Assembly: GCA_034716155.1 (NCBI GenBank)
Contig: JAYEFR010000235.1
Coordinates: forward strand, 1 to 8,299
Reading direction: 5' to 3'
Source of the DNA: JAGGYK01 sp034716155
Lineage (GTDB): Bacteria > Desulfobacterota > Desulfomonilia > UBA1062
Length of the DNA stretch: 8,299 nucleotides
Numbering within the stretch: the first letter of the stretch is position 1; the number at the start of each line of letters is the position of its first letter. A model generated the notes under the pieces. It saw only the letters and a program-made list of their open reading frames with translations, did no database searches and was not told where the DNA came from. Below are positions 1-5,990 of the stretch, piece after piece. Made by a program: the position numbers and the translations under genes.

Positions 1-1106
1 GGTTTGTACATGTCATTGATAATAGCTTTATCGACTCTAATGCATGTGTGGGAGATGTTGAGGCTGAATTCGCCGGGATTACTACCCAAGGAGAAAAACT
101 GGCTGTCTGGGATAATGGATTGATTCCATGGCCCAGATATACTCAAGCTGTGCTTAATGGAATCGGGATTGACAATCACTTCCAAGGCATACAGAGGCTG
201 CGCAAAGGTCCGTATGTTGTGATATCAGGTAGCAACATCATTGATCGAGTAGGTTCTATCTTTATTGCAAGGTTAGGCTCAAGACCATCTTTCGGGCCAT
301 TCGGCTCAAACCTTGATGATTCATCTCTACCACCTATTGAAGATAAGCTGGTCAAAATGATCGAGCTGGAGTCAGATTCGGGTTTGTTGTGGCATGCAGG
401 TGGTATGAGTGTGGTGGGAGATATCCTGGTTGTCCCGGATGAAGAATATAGAGAAGCCATTGTTTCTAAGGTATACTTCTTTGACATCTCAGATCCTGAG
501 GCCCCAGTTATGTATGACTATTATATCGACCGAACCGTAGAGCCTCTAAAGGATAAAGCCGGTGCAGTTGCCATGACAAAACTCCCTGATGGGAAATTTA
601 TTTTGGCTACCTGGGATACAAGACTACTCCATTTCTATCTCTCGAATACTTCCGACATCACAGATGGCTTTGATTGTGAAAACGTGGTTACCTGGGACAA
701 GAATGATGTTCAAGCCATTGGCGGCTTAGAGCCTTCCTTTGCCGGTCAAACCATCAATTTCATCTCTCAGTGCAATGGAGAGCTTTATTTAGTGGCACTC
801 GATGGCAATAACGGTGACCTAGGCCCATACCTTCCCTGGCTTGATATTGAAAACTGGGCGGAACTGTTCCATGTGGAGTTTCCTGAAGGAGATTATACTA
901 AAGTGCCTGTTATCACCAAAGTGGCATCTAGGCAAATGTTCTGTGACGAGGGGCCAATAGCCCCCTCATGGCGAATCCCTTCTTATTGCGATTTTGTAGC
1001 GGCTGCAGGTATTTATATAGACCCAGAAGGCGGATTATCCATATATAGCGCTCCCCATCATCGAAATGCTGGGATGATAAAACTCTCTGAATTTTCGGCG
1101 GAATAA
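1..1106 (+). CDS. Hypothetical protein, beta-propeller-like, 3' part only
   Basis: The reading frame is open from base 3 of the window, so the true start lies to the left; the GTG at 48 is only the first in-frame start-type codon and has no reason to be the initiator. About 367 residues are visible, ending at TAA 1104-1106. I do not recognise a named family. The protein is rich in short hydrophobic beta-strand-like runs ending in G or D (for example VGDILVVPDEE, YFFDISDPEAPV, GKFILATWDTRLLHFY), with DISDP-type turns seen in bladed beta-propeller and LVIVD-like proteins. The C-terminus (AAAGIYIDPEGGLSIYSAPHH) also looks like a final propeller strand. No catalytic motif, membrane anchor or sorting signal is visible, and any signal peptide would be outside the window. 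It is separated by about 650 bases from the sugar operon, so a shared function is not implied. The beta-propeller fold is inference. Confidence 0.75.
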   Translation, partial: FVHVIDNSFIDSNACVGDVEAEFAGITTQGEKLAVWDNGLIPWPRYTQAVLNGIGIDNHFQGIQRLRKGPYVVISGSNIIDRVGSIFIARLGSRPSFGPFGSNLDDSSLPPIEDKLVKMIELESDSGLLWHAGGMSVVGDILVVPDEEYREAIVSKVYFFDISDPEAPVMYDYYIDRTVEPLKDKAGAVAMTKLPDGKFILATWDTRLLHFYLSNTSDITDGFDCENVVTWDKNDVQAIGGLEPSFAGQTINFISQCNGELYLVALDGNNGDLGPYLPWLDIENWAELFHVEFPEGDYTKVPVITKVASRQMFCDEGPIAPSWRIPSYCDFVAAAGIYIDPEGGLSIYSAPHHRNAGMIKLSEFSAE

Positions 1107-1312
1107 TCTAAGGGACTTTATTTATCGGCCAAAATCACTGACATCTACCAGGAGTTTATATGAAAATAGGGGTCAGGGATCAGGGGCCGGTTTTCAGGAA
1201 TGGGTGTTTTTCTCAGCACGGGCATGAAAATAGTGAAGAGTGGAGAGTGTTATTTATATGAAAATGAATCGTGAGTAATCTTGAGGTAAGTAGTTAATAG
1301 TTGGGGAATTAT

Positions 1313-1500
1313 AAATACTAAACTCTAAATCCGAAATACTAAACAAATCCAAATGACTAAAATAATAAATTCAAAACATACGAACCCAACTGGAATTTAC
1401 GAGAATCATTAAGGGCATATTGGAAGAGGCAAAATAAGTCTAGATATTGTGATTTTGAATTTTGATATTGTTTAGGGTTTAGAAATTAGGATTTAGGTTT
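1313..1500. repeat. AT-rich degenerate long inverted repeat (MITE-like or intergenic low-complexity element)
   Basis: The left half is built of CTAAA, AAATCC and ATTCAAAA words and the right half of their complements in reverse order. Nested pairs are CTAAATCC at 1325-1332 with GGATTTAG at 1489-1496, CTAAACA at 1339-1345 with TGTTTAG at 1469-1475, and AAATTCAAAA at 1367-1376 with TTTTGAATTT at 1453-1462. The correct nesting of three separate pairs argues for one inverted structure with an inner unpaired stretch of about 76 bases. No transposase, clear terminal ends or target duplication is visible, so naming it a mobile element would be a guess. Confidence 0.5.
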
Positions 1501-1546
1501 TTTCTACATTTTGGGAGAAAATATTACATATTTTCATCCTTGGTGG

Positions 1547-1560
1547 TGTCCGACAGGACA
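1547..1560. other. Small perfect hairpin
   Basis: TGTCC (1547-1551) and GGACA (1556-1560) form a 5-base-pair stem around a GACA loop. There is no following T-run on either side that would make it a rho-independent terminator. It lies just before the third copy of the TTTATATGAAAA repeat. Confidence 0.35.
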
Positions 1561-1594
1561 TGCAGAGTTTATATGAAAACAGGCACAAGGCATT

Positions 1595-1631
1595 GCGAGA
1601 CAGCACTCATGCATCTGTAATGCTGTCGTGC
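1595..1631. promoter_or_regulatory. Imperfect inverted repeat upstream of the symporter promoter
   Basis: GACAGCA at 1599-1605 is exactly complementary to TGCTGTC at 1621-1627. With the outer bases the arms are 11 bases each (1595-1605 and 1621-1631) with two mismatches around a 15-base spacer. It lies about 50 bases upstream of the proposed -35 element. It could be an upstream regulator site or an RNA hairpin belonging to an upstream transcript. No T-run follows it, so it is a poor terminator. Its function is not established by the sequence. Confidence 0.35.
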
Positions 1632-1678
1632 TAAGATAAAATGAGGCAACTCCTGATTTATTCCTTGGACAAGTGAGA

Positions 1679-1708
1679 CTGATTTATTCTATAGAACATG
1701 CTTATAAT
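1679..1708 (+). promoter_or_regulatory. Putative sigma-70-type promoter for the symporter/alpha-galactosidase operon
   Basis: A perfect TATAAT lies at 1703-1708. An 18-base spacer separates it from CTGATT at 1679-1684, which matches three of six -35 consensus bases. Transcription would begin near 1715 and give a leader of about 44 bases before the ATG at 1759. The weak -35 would fit a promoter that needs an activator. An alternative -35, TTGGAC at 1665-1670, has only a poor -10 (TCTATA) at proper spacing. Confidence 0.5.
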
Positions 1709-1743
1709 AAGTTTTTTCTTGTTTCTGCGATTTGTGCAAATAT

Positions 1744-1751
1744 AAAGGAGG
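1744..1751 (+). promoter_or_regulatory. Ribosome binding site that fixes the symporter start
   Basis: AAAGGAGG at 1744-1751 stands 7 bases before the ATG at 1759. This strong site decides the start: the upstream in-frame TTG at 1732 lacks such a site and would place this Shine-Dalgarno sequence inside the coding region. Confidence 0.85.
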
Positions 1752-1758
1752 ATCTAAT

Positions 1759-3147
1759 ATGGTCAAAAATGATGCAGTCCCGGTTAAAGAAAAGCTGGCC
1801 TATGGAGTGGGAGATTTTGCTATTAATATCGCCTACACCACGCTGAATTTTTATATCCTCTTCTTCCTGGTCAATGTTGCAGGCCTTAGGGTCGAAATAG
1901 CCGGATCTATTTTCCTTGTAGCAAGGGCATGGGATGCTATCAGCGATTATCTTATGGGGATGATTTCAGACCGCACAATATCACGCTTTGGACGGAGAAG
2001 GGTTTATCTCCTATTCGGCTGTATACCCCTTGGATTCGCCTTTTTCCTTCTCTGGCAAGTACCCTTCAGTTCTGAAGTCGCCCTTATTATATATTATTTC
2101 TGTATTACGCTCATATTCAATACCGCACTCACGGTAGTGGCTGTACCATATAACGCCATGATGCCGGAGATCTCTCAGGATTATGATGAGCGTCTGAATA
2201 TCTCAGGTTATCGTATGGCCTTATCCTTTGTGGGCAACCTGGTAGCTGCAGCAGGCGTAGCCTTAATTGTTGATGCCATCTTTCCAGGGAGTGAGGCCTA
2301 TAAAGAGAGCTACCCTGTAATGGGAGGAATCTTCGGTATTATAATAGTCTTGTCCATATTGATAACATTTTCAGGCACAAAGATCAGGGTGGTCTCCGAA
2401 CCAGACCGCAGCAAGGGATTCTTTGAGAGTCTCTTGCCTACCCTGAAGGATATCCTGAAACTAAAAGAATTTAGAATCATCATTGGTATGTTCCTTTTTA
2501 ACATGGTTGCCTTAGACCTGGTTGTTGCTACATTTATCTTCTTCTTGAAGGATGTAATAAAAGTTCCCGAGGATCTTACTTTTGTTATGATGGGAATACC
2601 CATTATGGTTGCAGTCCTGGCTGCTCCATTCTGGGTTGGTATTGGAAACAAACTGGGAAAGCAGACGGCATATATCATTGGTGTTACCTACTTTACCATA
2701 CTATTGCTGTTTTGCCTTGTAGCGCCGGAAGGCAACCTTGGCTTTGTTATTATGATTGCTATCCTCGCCGGTATCGGTATATCTGCATCTCAGGTCATAC
2801 CTTTTTCCATCATCCCTGATGTCATTGAGATTGATGAATATGAAAATGGAGTACGAAGAGAAGGGGTTTTCTACGGGGTTACCACTTTCCTCTATAAATG
2901 TGCATCAGCCCTTGCTATAGCCCTTGCTTCACTGCTTCTCGGTCACTTTGGCTATGAAGAGGCAAGCACAGTGGGGCAACCGGAATCTGCTCTTGTTGCA
3001 ATCAGGATACTTATGGGTATCTTCCCGGGTATACTCTTCCTCATCTCTGCATGGTTTGTAAAGATTCTGCCCATTAATAAAAAGCGCTTTGATGAGATCC
3101 GTGAAGTCCTTGAGCAACGTAGAAAGGCTAAAGCTGTAGAAAACTAA
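1759..3147 (+). CDS. GPH-family (MelB-type) sugar:cation symporter
   Basis: This 462-residue inner-membrane protein has about 12 hydrophobic segments and the normal length of the glycoside-pentoside-hexuronide:cation symporter family. Landmarks are KLAYGVGDF near the N-terminus with D19, the RAWDAISD motif with D59 and D63 (matching the cation-site and sugar-site region of MelB), the cytoplasmic DRTISRFGRRR loop at 71-81, and the long loop IPDVIEIDEYENGVRRE near 352-368 followed by K380, which lines up with MelB K377. The MelB Asp124 position (DIPF) appears as A128 in AVPY. That residue contributes to Na+ binding in MelB, so a different coupling ion such as H+ is possible (inference). The gene is followed after 31 bases by the alpha-galactosidase gene in the same direction, which points to an alpha-galactoside such as melibiose or raffinose as substrate. 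Exact substrate specificity cannot be read from the sequence. Confidence 0.92.
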   Translation: MVKNDAVPVKEKLAYGVGDFAINIAYTTLNFYILFFLVNVAGLRVEIAGSIFLVARAWDAISDYLMGMISDRTISRFGRRRVYLLFGCIPLGFAFFLLWQVPFSSEVALIIYYFCITLIFNTALTVVAVPYNAMMPEISQDYDERLNISGYRMALSFVGNLVAAAGVALIVDAIFPGSEAYKESYPVMGGIFGIIIVLSILITFSGTKIRVVSEPDRSKGFFESLLPTLKDILKLKEFRIIIGMFLFNMVALDLVVATFIFFLKDVIKVPEDLTFVMMGIPIMVAVLAAPFWVGIGNKLGKQTAYIIGVTYFTILLLFCLVAPEGNLGFVIMIAILAGIGISASQVIPFSIIPDVIEIDEYENGVRREGVFYGVTTFLYKCASALAIALASLLLGHFGYEEASTVGQPESALVAIRILMGIFPGILFLISAWFVKILPINKKRFDEIREVLEQRRKAKAVEN

Positions 3148-3178
3148 TGTTGACAGGAAGAATAAAGCAAGGACAAAA

Positions 3179-5128
3179 ATGAAGGACGACTTTCTGCCAT
3201 ATAATAAGAAGGATTCATGCCTCATCAGATATCATAAACATGGGAGACAAACGCTACTATCAGGATCGATCGAGGACTTCCTCGGAGATATAAAAAACAG
3301 GGATTTGCATCTTCATCTCGATATCAAAAAGGAACAGGACTACTGGATAATCAAATCATCCATTAAAAATATATCAGGTATAGACCTGAAGATCGATATG
3401 ATCAGACCTTTAATATTTTCTACAGACATCTCAAAAAAAGAACTGCAATCATACCGTTTCTTTTTTAATGGATTTCAGTCCTTCTCAGGTACAGGATCAT
3501 TTGCCCTAAACGAAAGAGAAAGGAATACACGTCTGCCGGCGCTCAGGGTCATGCACAATAATACTGCCCTGCCAAAAAATAAGAAGAAAGCGTGGTTTGC
3601 CTCGGATATGGTAGGCGTTCTATACTCCCTTAAAAAAGACCGCGGGGTATGTATTGGTTTTCTGGACTCTACCCGTTTCTTTACCCAGGTGGGAACAGAG
3701 GTAAAACAAGGCAGAGTTGTCTTATACACCCAAATTCAGACCGATTATATATCATTAAAGCCCCTTTCCGTAATCAATCTCCCACCAATATACTTAAAGG
3801 AAGGCAGTGATTGTCCTTTAATGTTAGAGCAGTGGGCTAATCTTCTGGCAGAGAGGATGAATGTTGATAAAATAGCCCCTAAAAAGGACGGGTGGTGTTC
3901 CTGGTACTATTATTTTGCCCATATAGATGAAGATGAGCTTATCAAAAACCTTGAGATAATAAAGGTGGATAAAAGGACATTCAATATAGATATCTTTGAG
4001 CTCGACGATGGCTATCAAAGGGCAATGGGCGACTGGTTAGAGACAAACAGCAAGTTTAAAAGTGGCCTAAAGACTATCAGCAAAAAGATAAGAGATGCTG
4101 ATCTAATACCCGGGATATGGACTGCTCCTTTTATGGTAAGGAAGGACTCATCCATATTCAAAGACAATCCTGATTGGATTCTAAAAGATAAACATTCGCG
4201 CCCTGTAGTCTCTCTGTGGAACCCAAACTGGGGTATATTTGGAAAGAGTTATGCCCTTGATGTTACTCATCCTGGTGTCCAGAACTATATCAAAGATCTG
4301 TTTTCCACCCTGACATATGAATATGGATTTGGATTTTTAAAGATAGACTTCCTATATGCAGGATGTCTCCCTGGCCTCCGTTACGATCCATCCTTAACCC
4401 TGGCTGAGGTGATGAGGCTTGGGCTGGCTCTTATCCGTAAATCATGCAAACCCCAAACCCTTATTTTGGGCTGTGGTTGCCCTCTTGGCCCTGCTATAGG
4501 CATGGTGGATACCATGCGTATAGGTGATGATGTTACCCCATACTGGAGCGGTTTTGTCTCGGAGTTCCTTGGGCAAGGATTTGAACAACTATCTACAAAG
4601 AATTGTATCAGAAATACCTTGACGCGCACACTCATGCAAAAGAAGTGGTGGTTGAATGACCCTGACTGTTTGATAGTACGCAAGGTAGACAACAAGCTAA
4701 CACATACTGAGATCATAACGTTTGCTACGGTAATTGCGCTCTCCGGGGGCCCCATCATGCTATCAGACGCCCTGGACTCGTTAGACGATAAACAAAAAGA
4801 GCTCATACAAAAGGCGCTTTACCTGTCCAAAGAAGTGTCTGAACATTCTTTGAGATACTACTGCCCTGACCTGATGATCAATCAGATACCAGAGATTCAA
4901 GTGGCCCAGGGCAATGATAAGACGTTTATAGGCGTATATAACTTTAGTAAACATGCTGAACATAAAGTATATAATCTCAAGCATGTAAATCTACGTAGTC
5001 CCAAACCTAAGACAGTGAATGATTTCTGGACCGGCAGGCCGGCTTCTATTGAGGATGACATACTAAAGGCAGGGATCTTAGAATCCCATGAGTGCAAATT
5101 ATTCGTTATAGAAAACAAAGAGGTATAA
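3179..5128 (+). CDS. Alpha-galactosidase, glycoside hydrolase family 36
   Basis: This 649-residue enzyme would hydrolyse terminal alpha-1,6-galactosyl bonds with retention of configuration. After an N-terminal beta-domain containing NGFQSFSG (97-104), the (beta/alpha)8 barrel begins at GWCSWYYYF (238-246). LDDGYQ (275-280) holds galactose-binding acids, and PGIWTAPF lies at 311-318. The nucleophile is D390 in FLKIDFLYAG, and the acid/base is most likely D451 in MRIGDDVTPYW. LGCGCPLGPAIG precedes the latter, and WLNDPDCL follows at 491-498. The spacing and motifs closely follow Thermotoga maritima GalA, known from memory, which is somewhat shorter. No signal peptide is seen, so a cytoplasmic location is likely and fits uptake by the symporter encoded 31 bases upstream. 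The ATG at 3179 has AAGGA at 3169-3173. The gene ends 12 bases from the stop of the convergent galactokinase remnant, with no evident terminator between them. Confidence 0.95.
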   Translation: MKDDFLPYNKKDSCLIRYHKHGRQTLLSGSIEDFLGDIKNRDLHLHLDIKKEQDYWIIKSSIKNISGIDLKIDMIRPLIFSTDISKKELQSYRFFFNGFQSFSGTGSFALNERERNTRLPALRVMHNNTALPKNKKKAWFASDMVGVLYSLKKDRGVCIGFLDSTRFFTQVGTEVKQGRVVLYTQIQTDYISLKPLSVINLPPIYLKEGSDCPLMLEQWANLLAERMNVDKIAPKKDGWCSWYYYFAHIDEDELIKNLEIIKVDKRTFNIDIFELDDGYQRAMGDWLETNSKFKSGLKTISKKIRDADLIPGIWTAPFMVRKDSSIFKDNPDWILKDKHSRPVVSLWNPNWGIFGKSYALDVTHPGVQNYIKDLFSTLTYEYGFGFLKIDFLYAGCLPGLRYDPSLTLAEVMRLGLALIRKSCKPQTLILGCGCPLGPAIGMVDTMRIGDDVTPYWSGFVSEFLGQGFEQLSTKNCIRNTLTRTLMQKKWWLNDPDCLIVRKVDNKLTHTEIITFATVIALSGGPIMLSDALDSLDDKQKELIQKALYLSKEVSEHSLRYYCPDLMINQIPEIQVAQGNDKTFIGVYNFSKHAEHKVYNLKHVNLRSPKPKTVNDFWTGRPASIEDDILKAGILESHECKLFVIENKEV

Positions 5129-5140
5129 TCACTGCGCGGA

Positions 5141-5680
5141 TCAGGCCCTAAATTCCATACACGATCCATAACCGCTCTTAATAGAATACGCCTTGGCCTC
5201 TTTATCAAAATATTCATGATACTCCCTGAGGATATGAGAAGAAATGTCATCCCACCTGCCATCCCTGTAAAGGATGAGCACGGAACCCCCAAATCCGGCA
5301 CCTATCAACCTGGCGCCAAACACATGATGAGATTCTATTGCCCGCTCTACTATAAAATCAAGCTCTTTGGTGCTCACTTCATAGTCGCCCGATAAACTCT
5401 TATGGGAGAGATTGAGCAATCTTCCTGCAGCATAGACATCCTCGTTAGAGAGTGCATCACAAAATTCCATAACCCTTTTCTCCTCGGTATAAATATGCCG
5501 CAGTCTCTTCCCAAGGTCTTCCTTTAGAATTCTACCTGATCTTTCGTATTGCGCGTTGCTTAGCCTGGCTAAGGGGGTATTTTTATCTATTATGCCTTTG
5601 GCATCAAGCACTGCCTCTATCTCTTCGCATTGCATCCTCTTCGTATTATAGGAACTCTCCTTTAGTCTGCTCGGACAGAT
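5141..5680 (-). pseudogene. galK: Galactokinase remnant, C-terminal half only
   Basis: The visible frame matches about the last 45 percent of a GHMP-family galactokinase (normally about 350-400 residues). It includes SSYNTKRMQCEE, matching E. coli GalK SEYNTRREQCE. Further on are RLRHIYTEEKRV, then LNLSHKSLSGDYEVSTKELD, and GARLIGAGFGGS, the conserved GHMP motif 3 near the C-terminus. The frame ends normally at TGA (5141-5143 on the plus strand). Galactokinase similarity continues upstream of the first ATG (5635), back through RLKESSYNTKR to about 5672-5680, so that ATG is not a true start. At 5681 the sequence changes into a hairpin-rich repeat. The N-terminal half, with the GRxNLIGEHTDY galactose site and the serine-rich ATP loop, is absent from the window, because the next gene on this strand is a complete GH1 enzyme. 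The product should be inactive. No internal stop or frameshift is seen, suggesting a fairly recent break. Confidence 0.85.
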
Positions 5681-5766
5681 TCCCCCCTTGAAGGGATACC
5701 ACCCCTCTAATTCCCCCTTTGGAGGGATACCACCCCTCTAATTCCCCCTTTGGAGGGGGCCAGGGG
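5681..5766. repeat. Tandem 31-base repeat with palindromic C-run/G-run words
   Basis: Two adjacent 31-base units lie at 5690-5720 and 5721-5751 and differ by one base (GAAGGG versus GGAGGG). Each contains GGGATACCACCCCTCTAAT followed by TCCCCCTTT. A diverged half unit precedes them (TCCCCCCTTG at 5681-5690), and GGAGGGGGCCAGGGGGATG follows. The block can fold into several hairpins, for example CCCCCT (5744-5749) with AGGGGG (5754-5759) around TTGG, and CCCTT with AAGGG at 5685-5695. Similar short C5T3/G-rich palindromes occur between genes in many unrelated bacteria (general recollection). The left edge coincides with the end of galactokinase similarity. Confidence 0.8.
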
Positions 5767-5800
5767 GATGTTGATGTAGGGCATATTTCCCGCGGGCCGA

Positions 5801-5816
5801 TGAGGGATTCCCCTCA
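5801..5816. other. Small perfect hairpin in the repeat block
   Basis: TGAGGG (5801-5806) pairs with CCCTCA (5811-5816) around an ATTC loop. An 8-base palindrome, CCCGCGGG, lies just to the left at 5789-5796. No clear T-run follows on the minus strand. If it ends transcripts from the GH1 gene, it does so about 175 bases after the stop, which makes a terminator role uncertain. Confidence 0.3.
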
Positions 5817-5990
5817 ATGCTTGTCAGTAGTCCGTTGTTCGTTGTCCGTTGTAAAACCTCCGGAATTGTCTTCCAGGCTGTCTTTCCCGACTCTTGACTC
5901 ACGACTCTCGGCTATTCTTAATCACCCAACACTCAAAACCCAACACCTTTTTTACTCTTCACTATTTACTGTTTACTGCTTTCATAAAAC
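5817..5990. repeat. Low-complexity intergenic mosaic downstream of the GH1 gene
   Basis: This stretch has no credible gene. It is made of short, near-repeated words: GTAGTCCGTTGTTCGTTGTCCGTTGT near 5826-5851 (CCGTTGT/TCGTTGT repeated), CGACTCTTGACTCACGACTCTC near 5888-5909, CAACACTCAAAACCCAACACC near 5927-5947, and TTTACTCTTCACTATTTACTGTTTACTG near 5951-5978. One word, ACTCTTCACTATTT at 5954-5967, is the exact reverse complement of 1228-1241 in the other gene-free interval. The two intergenic regions therefore share one kind of degenerate repeat. Confidence 0.6.

Larger units (their letters stand above)
1152..1579 (+). repeat. Dispersed direct repeat, GAGTTTATATGAAAA, three copies
   Basis: A 15-base word, GAGTTTATATGAAAA, occurs exactly at 1152-1166 and again at 1565-1579. 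A 12-base core of it, TTTATATGAAAA, occurs at 1253-1264. All copies are on the same strand and confined to the gene-free interval upstream of the symporter. An exact 15-base repeat in a window this size is not expected by chance under even composition, though the AT-rich sequence raises the odds. The copies could be binding sites or remnants of a duplicated element; the sequence alone does not say which. Confidence 0.55.
1107..1758. other. Gene-free interval with repeats and the upstream region of the symporter operon
   Basis: No plausible coding frame or RNA gene is seen in these roughly 650 bases. From left to right it holds a TTTATATGAAAA word in three copies, a G-rich patch with GGGGTCAGGGATCAGGGG at 1169-1186, an AGTGAAGAGTGGAGAGTG-type low-complexity stretch near 1232-1250, an AT-rich degenerate inverted repeat at 1313-1500, two small hairpins (1547-1560 and 1595-1631), and a likely promoter and ribosome binding site next to the symporter gene. 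The first 40 bases after the upstream stop show no clear rho-independent terminator. Confidence 0.7.

Noticed and set aside
48..50. GTG as the start of the first gene
   Set aside because: The frame is open back to the window edge with protein-like sequence (FVHVIDNSFIDS), so the gene begins outside the window.
1137..1149. 13-base word ACTGACATCTACC repeated at 7497-7509
   Set aside because: A match of this length is expected by chance about once in a window this size, and the second copy is inside the GH13 coding region.
1732..1758. TTG start giving the symporter nine extra N-terminal residues
   Set aside because: The strong AAAGGAGG at 1744-1751 would lie inside the coding sequence, and it is ideally spaced for the ATG at 1759.
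1107..1758. CRISPR array or phage/defence island in the repeat-rich interval
   Set aside because: The repeats are irregularly spaced, too few and degenerate, with no spacers of even length and no associated genes.
5129..5140. Bidirectional terminator between the convergent alpha-galactosidase and galactokinase remnant
   Set aside because: Only 12 bases separate the stops and they form no useful stem or T-run.
4897..5301. Minus-strand open frame overlapping the alpha-galactosidase end and the galactokinase remnant
   Set aside because: It overlaps two sequences with clear family motifs in other frames and shows no motif of its own.
5633..5635. ATG as the start of a short, complete galactokinase-like gene
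   Set aside because: Galactokinase similarity continues upstream in the same frame (SSYNTKR), so this Met is internal to a larger family sequence and the gene is truncated.
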